This document shows, one piece after another, positions 1-5,997 of a DNA stretch of 9,420 nucleotides. This stretch comes from CAZDAM01 sp964503595 (GTDB lineage: Bacteria > Muiribacteriota > UBA6191): assembly GCA_964503595.1 (NCBI GenBank), contig CAZDAM010000113.1, positions 1-9,420 on the forward strand, written 5' to 3'. The notes under the pieces were generated by a model. The model was given only the letters and a program-made list of their open reading frames with translations. It was not told where the DNA came from and searched no databases. Position numbers and translations under genes: made by a program. Position 1 is the stretch's first letter. Every line of letters starts with the position of its first letter.

Positions 1-152
1 CTGCTATCCTTCAGCCTCGCCTGACCTGGATTTTGAACCAGAAAACCGATCTGACCTTCTGGGCCTTTCACGGATTGGGTAAAAGCGAACTGCAAAGTGA
101 ATTCGGCTCTTCGGGCACCGGAATCGGCCTGTTTCTGAAATATTATTTCTAG
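1..152 (+). CDS. C-terminal end of an outer-membrane beta-barrel protein (partial)
   Basis: An open frame enters from the left edge (first full codon at position 3) and ends at TAG 150-152, giving 49 residues. The visible part alternates polar and hydrophobic residues, has turn-like Gly/Ser/Asn stretches, and finishes GIGLFLKYYF. An aromatic-rich last strand with a terminal Phe is the classic recognition signal for the BAM outer-membrane assembly machinery, so an outer-membrane beta-barrel is the best reading. The specific family cannot be told from the tail; I saw no PagL-type catalytic motif. The stop codon shares two bases with the Shine-Dalgarno of the next gene, so the two are probably co-transcribed and may be translationally coupled. 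Confidence 0.75.
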   Translation, partial: AILQPRLTWILNQKTDLTFWAFHGLGKSELQSEFGSSGTGIGLFLKYYF

Positions 153-160
153 GATAAGTC

Positions 161-3073
161 ATGCATCTTCTTCTACCCCTCTTTGCACTATCAGGCTGGG
201 CCGGACTTGGCTATCAGGTTCTGTGGTCCAAATATCTGCTGGGTTTCATCGGTGTCAGCGCCCTCTCCTATGCAGCCGTCTTAAGCGTATTCATGGGAGG
301 ACTGGCTCTGGGAAGCCGTTATCTGGGACAGGCTCTGGATCGAATCGCCCGTCCCCTGAAATTTTACGGAATCCTTGAACTTCTTCTGGGGATCTACTCC
401 ATCCTCCTGTTTGAACCCCTGCTTTCCCTGATGGGCGAGCTCTACCTGGAAGCCTCCGGCAATCTGGAAAGTGGCTGGATTCTGATCGGATTCCGGGCCA
501 TTCTGGCTGCTCTGGTGCTGCTTTTCCCGACCATTCTGATGGGCGGCACCTATCCGGCCGTCCTCAAAGCCAGCCTCAGGACGGATTCAGGCATTGCCCG
601 CAACTCAGGACTTCTTTACGGAATCAATGCCCTGGGAGCCGCTTTGGGCTCGCTTGGCATGGCCTTCTGGATTCTCCCTTCCTATGGACTCGCCGCCAGC
701 CTTCAGATCATGGGAATCCTGAACCTTCTCCTGGCTCTCTGGGCATTTCTGATCCGGGAGCCCGCCTGCAAAGACCAGAACACCAGACTCCCTTATGCTC
801 CGCCTTCCTTTGACTCTCTGGATCTGAGTGCCGGACTCTGCGGTTTTTTTACCTTTTCGCTGGAGATCGGCTGGACCCGCTTTTTCAGCCTCAGCCTGGG
901 CTCGACCACCTATTCCTTTTCTCTGGTCATTGCCACTTTCATCACGGGGATCGGCCTCGGCGGCCTGGTTGCCTCAAGAATCAGACCAGGCTCCCGAAGC
1001 CTTGGCTTCTGCCTTCTGGGGGCAGGAAGTTACATCCTCTTCACCCTCCCCATCCAGCCCTATTTTCCGCTGATATTCAAGGGCTTCTCCCAGATGCTGC
1101 AACCCATCCCTTCCGCCTACTGGATTCACGAAGGCGGCAAGATACTGCTGGCAACTTGCCTGATGCTGCCCGCAACTTTCCTGAGCGGCATGATTCTGCC
1201 CATGCTCATTCCCATGAAGGCCCGAAGCAGAGACTCCATCGGTATGGATTCAGGCAGAATCTATGCTATCAACACCATGGGAAATGTTCTTGGTGCTCTC
1301 ACCGGCGCCCTGTTTTTTCTGCCCTGGCTTGGCCTTCAGAATCTGTTGAGTTTCTCTGCCCTCGGGCTCTGTCTGATCGGGCTCTATCATCTTTCCCGTA
1401 ACTCCCGGCCTGTCAGATTCCCGCTGATTCTTACAGCAACTCTGGCTTCCATCAGCCTCTTCTGGCGCTGGGAACCTCTCATGTTTTCCTTCGTTCCCAC
1501 CCGCATCAGCAACCATCTTGATTTCAATACCCTCATCACCCAGACCTTGCAGAACAGCAAAGCCCTCTATGTCAGGGATGATCCTTCTGCCAGTGTCCTG
1601 GTGGTAGAGGATTCGAACCAGAAACCCATCACCCGCCGTCTCTACGTCAACGGCAAGGTGGATGCATCAGACACAACCGATATGTCCACCCAGATCCTTC
1701 TCGCCCAGCTGCCTCTTCTCTTTCATTCAGATCCAGAAAATGCCTTGGTCATCGGATATGGCTCCGGGGTTACCGCAGGCTCCATCCTGACCCATCCCCT
1801 GAAAAATCTGGATATTGTCGAGCTGTCTTCCGGAGTGATTGAAGCCTCTCATCTATTCAGCCATGTCAATCATCAGCCCCTTCAGGATCCCCGGACCCGG
1901 CTTCACACCGAAGACGCGCTCTCCTATCTGAAGGCAAGCTCAAATCAATGGGACATCCTGATCTCCGAACCTTCCAATCCCTGGATTGCCGGAATCGGCA
2001 ATCTCTTTACCCTGGAATTTTATGAGACTGTCCGAGAACGCCTGAAGGCAGATGGAGTCTTCTGCCAATGGCTTCAGCTCTATGAAAGTTCCACCGAAAC
2101 CACCGCCATTGTGCTCGCCACCTTGCGCAGTGTCTTCCCCAATACCCTGGTTTTCCAGGACAAGGATAACTTCCTGATTCTAGCCTCGGAGAAACCCCTT
2201 CACCTGCAAGAAAATCATTTCCTGACAGAAGAAATGAAGAAAATCGGTATCCTGAATCTGGAAAACCTGCTGATGCAGCAGGTCCTGACCAATGAAGACG
2301 GGGCCGTAATTGCTTCATCTGCCCCCATCTACAACACCGCGGACAACCTCTATCTTGAGTATCAGGCCCCAAGGGAACTCTTTTTAAGGAAAAAATTCCG
2401 CCTGCCTCCGCTTCACAATTCCGCCATTCTGATGAGTCCGGGCCATCTGCTGGAAGGCACCCCTCCTTCAAGACTGACATCTGATCTGCATCAGATTGAA
2501 AGCGAACTGGAAAGTGAGATCGCAGAAACCCTCTGGAACGCAGGAAGATTCACCCCAAATGTGAAAGCCCTTCTAAAGTTCCCCGAACCTGAGCCTGAAC
2601 TTTACCTCAGGCATCTGAAGCATGCCCTTCAGAACGAAGATCCCCAGTCAACAGAACTTCTTCTGCTAAGGGCTTTTTCCAGAATTCTGGTCGAAAGCCG
2701 CTTTCTGAATTCAGAGCGGGATATCTGGTGGAGCGGCCTTCAGGATCTGGCTGAGCGTCACAGCGGCAAAAGTAATTTTCTGCATTTTCTGGTTGCCAAC
2801 CTGGCCAGAGAACGAGGGCAAAACGAAGTCCTTCGCTCCCAGATTCTGGCTACCAGAGCACCTTATACAGGAGCCATCGGCCCCCGTCTGATTCTTTTGA
2901 GCCGGCACTCTGCTCCCGACCTGCTCCCCGGGCTCATCCAGAAAATGGGAGACGGGGAGCAGGCTGGAATTCAGGCCCTGTTTTCAGAGCTTCATGCCCT
3001 TGAGGAGCTTGAGAGCATCTACCGCTCCATAGGTGAAAATCATGTCCGAACCGGCCCGAACAAGACTGAGTAA
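161..3073 (+). CDS. Fused multi-pass membrane / spermidine synthase-like protein
   Basis: A 970-residue inner-membrane protein. Residues ~1-440 contain about a dozen hydrophobic segments with Gly-rich turns (GGLALGSRYLG, LMGGTYPAV, YGINALGAALGS, YAINTMGNVLGAL), as in the widespread bacterial 'fused MFS/spermidine synthase' proteins. Residues ~470-680 form an aminopropyltransferase-like Rossmann domain: YVNGKVDAS at 495-503, the SAM-type loop GYGSGVTAGS at 532-541, the acidic strand end DIVELS at 551-556, TEDA at 583-586 and ISEPSNPW at 601-608. In true spermidine synthases the last motif carries a DxxD pair; here those positions are E603 and N606, so a polyamine-making role is doubtful and another SAM or dcSAM reaction is possible. 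TADNLYLEYQAPR near 740 is typical of the family's end. A helical extension of about 200 residues follows, with no domain I recognise. The ATG at 161 has AGGA 6 nt upstream. The last 90 bp overlap hemB on the other strand. Confidence 0.88.
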   Translation: MHLLLPLFALSGWAGLGYQVLWSKYLLGFIGVSALSYAAVLSVFMGGLALGSRYLGQALDRIARPLKFYGILELLLGIYSILLFEPLLSLMGELYLEASGNLESGWILIGFRAILAALVLLFPTILMGGTYPAVLKASLRTDSGIARNSGLLYGINALGAALGSLGMAFWILPSYGLAASLQIMGILNLLLALWAFLIREPACKDQNTRLPYAPPSFDSLDLSAGLCGFFTFSLEIGWTRFFSLSLGSTTYSFSLVIATFITGIGLGGLVASRIRPGSRSLGFCLLGAGSYILFTLPIQPYFPLIFKGFSQMLQPIPSAYWIHEGGKILLATCLMLPATFLSGMILPMLIPMKARSRDSIGMDSGRIYAINTMGNVLGALTGALFFLPWLGLQNLLSFSALGLCLIGLYHLSRNSRPVRFPLILTATLASISLFWRWEPLMFSFVPTRISNHLDFNTLITQTLQNSKALYVRDDPSASVLVVEDSNQKPITRRLYVNGKVDASDTTDMSTQILLAQLPLLFHSDPENALVIGYGSGVTAGSILTHPLKNLDIVELSSGVIEASHLFSHVNHQPLQDPRTRLHTEDALSYLKASSNQWDILISEPSNPWIAGIGNLFTLEFYETVRERLKADGVFCQWLQLYESSTETTAIVLATLRSVFPNTLVFQDKDNFLILASEKPLHLQENHFLTEEMKKIGILNLENLLMQQVLTNEDGAVIASSAPIYNTADNLYLEYQAPRELFLRKKFRLPPLHNSAILMSPGHLLEGTPPSRLTSDLHQIESELESEIAETLWNAGRFTPNVKALLKFPEPEPELYLRHLKHALQNEDPQSTELLLLRAFSRILVESRFLNSERDIWWSGLQDLAERHSGKSNFLHFLVANLARERGQNEVLRSQILATRAPYTGAIGPRLILLSRHSAPDLLPGLIQKMGDGEQAGIQALFSELHALEELESIYRSIGENHVRTGPNKTE
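2920..2963 (-). repeat. Strong hairpin 20 nt downstream of the hemB stop
   Basis: CCTGCTCCCCG (2920-2930) is perfectly complementary to CGGGGAGCAGG (2953-2963): 11 pairs, nine of them G-C. The interior can pair further (CTC 2933-2935 with GAG 2949-2951; CCA 2938-2940 with TGG 2946-2948), leaving a GAAAA loop. It begins 20 nt beyond the hemB stop on the minus strand and lies in codons ~920-935 of the opposing gene. Its placement suggests the 3' end of the hemB mRNA (a stabiliser, or part of a terminator). Neither side has a T-run, so it is not a standard intrinsic terminator. The structure is seen directly; the role is inferred. Confidence 0.7.
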
Positions 3074-3964
3074 GGTTTCCATCAGAGCCCGATCATACTG
3101 AAGCCAGCCATTCTCGCTTGCTGCCCTGAGCATGGAATATTCCCCGCTCACATGATAGGACACCACGGGAAGCACCGTGTTCTCCCGGATTCTGGCAATG
3201 ACATCCAGATAGGGAAGACCCGGCTTGATCAGAATCCAGTCCGCTCCTTCGGCTTCATCAAGACGAAGTTCCCTCAAGGCTTCCCTCAGATTTCCCGGAT
3301 CCATCTGATAGGTTTTTTTATCTCCGGCTCTGGGTGCAGAGTCAAGCGCTGCCCGAAACGGATCATAGAAAGCCGAGGCATACTTGGCACAGTAGGAACA
3401 GATCAGAACATCCTTGAGTCCAGCCCGATCCAAAGCCTTGCGAATCTCTTCCACCCGTCCGTCCATCATATCCGAGCAGGCCACAACATCAGCACCGGCC
3501 AAGCCCTGAACCACAGCCATTTCGGCCAGGCTTTCCACGGACTCATCGTTGAGAATCCGTCCGTCTTTGACAATGCCATCGTGGCCATCACTGGAATACG
3601 GATCCAAAGCCACATCGGTAATCACGGCCAGATCCGGGAAAGCTTCCCTGATGGCACGCACCGCTCGTGGATTCAGACCTTCCGGGTTGATGCTTTCCGT
3701 ACCCTGAGAATTCTTCAGGGAATCCTCAATCTTCGGAAAGAGAGCCACAGCTCTCAGACCAAGATCCGTTGCTTCCGCAAGATCTTCCAGCAGGGTATCC
3801 AGACTGTAGCGTACAACTCCGGGAAGAGGTTTGATGGGAGTTCGAAGCCCTTTGCCTTCCTCAATGAATACCGGCCAGACCAGATGCTCAGCCCTCAGGC
3901 TGGTCTCGCGCACCAGATCCCGAATGGCCCCGGATACCCGATTGCGTCGGGGGCGGCTTAGCAT
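2984..3964 (-). CDS. hemB: Delta-aminolevulinic acid dehydratase (porphobilinogen synthase)
   Basis: The cytoplasmic enzyme condenses two 5-aminolevulinate molecules to porphobilinogen, the first pyrrole of haem and other tetrapyrroles. Its 326 residues are the normal length. Both Schiff-base lysines are present: K194 in SYCAKYASAFYDPFR and K247 in the signature GADWILIKPGLPY. The metal loop, DVALDPYSSDGHDG (117-130), has A119, D121 and D129 where zinc enzymes have three Cys, so this is the Cys-free, probably Mg-stimulated class. D126 sits where a His is usually found. The ATG shares its A with the TAA of the upstream peptidase gene (TAATG), and GGAG at 3973-3976 lies 8 nt upstream, so it is the third gene of a translationally coupled operon. 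The final 90 bp overlap the 3' end of the convergent membrane/SpeE-like gene; the overlapping part encodes normal HemB core sequence, so this is not a readthrough tail. No other haem gene is adjacent. Confidence 0.97.
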   Translation of the reverse strand: MLSRPRRNRVSGAIRDLVRETSLRAEHLVWPVFIEEGKGLRTPIKPLPGVVRYSLDTLLEDLAEATDLGLRAVALFPKIEDSLKNSQGTESINPEGLNPRAVRAIREAFPDLAVITDVALDPYSSDGHDGIVKDGRILNDESVESLAEMAVVQGLAGADVVACSDMMDGRVEEIRKALDRAGLKDVLICSYCAKYASAFYDPFRAALDSAPRAGDKKTYQMDPGNLREALRELRLDEAEGADWILIKPGLPYLDVIARIRENTVLPVVSYHVSGEYSMLRAASENGWLQYDRALMETLLSLVRAGSDMIFTYGAVDALKLLKGMKL

Positions 3965-5952
3965 TACTGCTTCTCCGGATACAGATGACGGCCCAGGAAT
4001 TTTTCCACGGCTTCATAAAGCTCAAAGCGGTTTTCCTCATTGCGAAAGCCGTGGCCTTCGTTGTCCTTGACCATATAGGGCACTTCAACCCCGCGTTTTT
4101 TCAGGGCCTCAACAATCTGATCCGATTCAGATTTCTTGACCCGCGGATCACGGGCTCCCTGGGCAATGAAGAGAGGGGCCGTAATTTTATCCGCATGAAA
4201 GACCGGGCTGGCTGCCCGCAGAAGTTCGGCATCCGTTTCAGGGTGTCCGACCATTTCATACATCATTTCCAGCATGGGTTTCCAGTAAGGAGGAATCGTT
4301 TCCAGGAGGGTAAACAGATTGGAAACTCCAACATAATCAACCCCGCAGGCATACAGATCGGGAGTGAAAGCCAGACCGGCCAGAACGGCATAGCCGCCAT
4401 AGCTTGCTCCGTAAATGCCGATGCGCTTCGAATCTGCAATCCCCTGCTCAATCAGCCAGTTCACGGCATCCGTAATATCATCCTGCATGGAAAGGCCCCA
4501 TTTCTTGAAGGAAAGTTCCCAGAAATTGCGGCCAAAACCGGTCGAGCCGCGGAAATTCATCTGAAGGACAGCATAACCGCGGTTGGCAAAGAACTGCACA
4601 TCTGGTCGAAAACCCCAATTATCGCGGGCCCAGGGACCACCATGCGGCAGTACAATCACCGGCAGATTTTCCAGACTCTTCTTCAGAGGCAGAGTCAAAT
4701 AACCCTGAATCTTGAGTCCGTCACGAGCCTCATAGGTGATGGGCTGCATGGGAGCCAGCTCATCCTCATTCAGCCAGGGACCCATATCCGCAAGCTTGGT
4801 CAGGCTGTCCCCCGGCCAGTCATAAAGATAGGTTGCTCCCAGGGAACGATCCGAATAGGTCCGGATGAGAAGAACCTTCTCTTCATCATCCATATCCGTA
4901 ATCCCAAGCTCAAGGCCCGGAAACTCTTTTTGAAGGCGGGCAAACAGGTCTTTCCAGCGCTCGTTCAAAAAATAACGCTCGCGCTTTTCGCGGGTATACA
5001 TCGCCGCGATCAGCTCTTTGGTATGGCGGGAATAGGTCAGACCCGAAACATCCACCTCCGGATGTTCAAACAGAACCCGGACTTCCTTCTGGGTTTTCGG
5101 ATCCCATTCCACGATGACATTCTTGTCCCGCCCCAGATTGGAAGCCGCATAAACACGCTGGTTATCAAAAGTGAAGAAAAGCGGGCTTAAGCCTTCCCGG
5201 AAATCTGTGGTCAGAACCGGGGTGAATTCCTCGGAATCCACATCCCGGTAAAGAAGGGTCGTATTGACTCCATCCGTCATGTTGGCCATGCGAATCCGGC
5301 CATTATGATCGGTTTCCCAGCCCATGATATTGCCCGGGTTCTTGGCTTCCATTGTCAATTCGCCCGTACGGACATTGACCCGGTAGGCATCAAAGACCTG
5401 GGGGTTTTCCCGGTTCATGCCCACAATCATTTCATCCTTGTTATCCTTCAGATCATCAATGACATTGGCCTTGACTCCTTCAAAAGGGGTCAGATCCCGC
5501 TCATCTCCGCTTTTGATATCCACGGCAAAAAGATGAAAATTCTCATCACCACCAAAATCACGGCTATACACCAGAGTGTCATTCCCCTTGAAGAAGAACC
5601 CGGCCAGGTCACGATCGGTCAGGGCCGTCATCTGGCGGGCTGAAGTGAAAAAATCAGCCTGCCCTACGGCCTCTTTTTTCTGCAAAAAGAGATTCATTCT
5701 CTGATTCACCGGCTTCAGAAAAGCAATCATGGACCCATCAGGCGAAAGGCTGAAACCAGCCAGGTCCGGATTGCGGAAAAAATCGCGTAAAGGTATTTGG
5801 CGCACGCATTCTCCCTTTTTTAAGGCACAGCGCTTCTGAATGGAGGATTTCAACTGCGAAAGCTTTAAGGCCTGCATTCTCTCTCGTACATTCTGTACCG
5901 GTGCTGTAATCAAGGCTGATGTAAAAACCAGCATTCCAAGAGCTTTGAACAT
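3964..5952 (-). CDS. Exported S9-family (prolyl oligopeptidase-type) peptidase
   Basis: A 662-residue serine peptidase of the prolyl oligopeptidase / acylaminoacyl peptidase group, which hydrolyses oligopeptides held under a beta-propeller lid. Residues ~60-400 look like propeller blades (LSPDGSMIAFLKP, GNDTLVYSRDFGGDENFHLFAVD, FTFDNQRVYAASNLG). Residues ~415-660 are the alpha/beta hydrolase: HGGP at 437-440, FRGSTGFGRNF at 467-477, nucleophile S517 in GIYGASYGGYA, D602 in GARDPRVKKSESDQI and H634 in DNEGHGFRNEENR, so the triad is complete. The N-terminus MFKALGMLVFTSALITAPV resembles a signal sequence with a weak cleavage site, and a Cys pair (C42, C49) follows, which fits a periplasmic location. 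The ATG is preceded by GAGGG (5959-5963) at 6 nt spacing. The gap to the upstream TPR/barrel gene is only 45 bp and contains a small GGGG-TAAG-CCCC stem; the stop overlaps hemB. Exact substrate unknown. Confidence 0.93.
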   Translation of the reverse strand: MFKALGMLVFTSALITAPVQNVRERMQALKLSQLKSSIQKRCALKKGECVRQIPLRDFFRNPDLAGFSLSPDGSMIAFLKPVNQRMNLFLQKKEAVGQADFFTSARQMTALTDRDLAGFFFKGNDTLVYSRDFGGDENFHLFAVDIKSGDERDLTPFEGVKANVIDDLKDNKDEMIVGMNRENPQVFDAYRVNVRTGELTMEAKNPGNIMGWETDHNGRIRMANMTDGVNTTLLYRDVDSEEFTPVLTTDFREGLSPLFFTFDNQRVYAASNLGRDKNVIVEWDPKTQKEVRVLFEHPEVDVSGLTYSRHTKELIAAMYTREKRERYFLNERWKDLFARLQKEFPGLELGITDMDDEEKVLLIRTYSDRSLGATYLYDWPGDSLTKLADMGPWLNEDELAPMQPITYEARDGLKIQGYLTLPLKKSLENLPVIVLPHGGPWARDNWGFRPDVQFFANRGYAVLQMNFRGSTGFGRNFWELSFKKWGLSMQDDITDAVNWLIEQGIADSKRIGIYGASYGGYAVLAGLAFTPDLYACGVDYVGVSNLFTLLETIPPYWKPMLEMMYEMVGHPETDAELLRAASPVFHADKITAPLFIAQGARDPRVKKSESDQIVEALKKRGVEVPYMVKDNEGHGFRNEENRFELYEAVEKFLGRHLYPEKQ

Positions 5953-5997
5953 GAAATTCCCTCACTTGCGGGGCTTACCCCAGGCCGTACGTCTGAC

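Noticed and set aside
2007..2480. 157-codon minus-strand frame inside the SpeE-like gene
   Set aside because: Shadow of the conserved SAM-binding domain region; Cys/Gly/Trp/Arg-rich with no motif.
3286..3319. TCAGAT/ATCTGA stem followed by a run of seven T, a possible + strand terminator for the SpeE-like gene
   Set aside because: The stem is only 6 bp with two G-C pairs, the T-run starts 4 nt after it, and the T-run is explained by Lys codons of hemB. It sits over 200 nt past the stop.
3152..3961. 270-codon + strand open frame opposite hemB
   Set aside because: hemB is certain from its active-site motifs; the antisense frame has no family resemblance.
3985..5190. Long + strand open frame (about 400 codons) opposite the S9 peptidase gene
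   Set aside because: It lies wholly antisense to a gene with a complete catalytic triad, shows no recognisable domain, and has the His/Arg/Ile-rich composition typical of a reverse-complement shadow.
5970..5981. GGGG-TAAG-CCCC hairpin between the PelB-like and S9 genes as a terminator
   Set aside because: Four base pairs and no T-run; it lies just before a good ribosome binding site, so at most it tunes translation.
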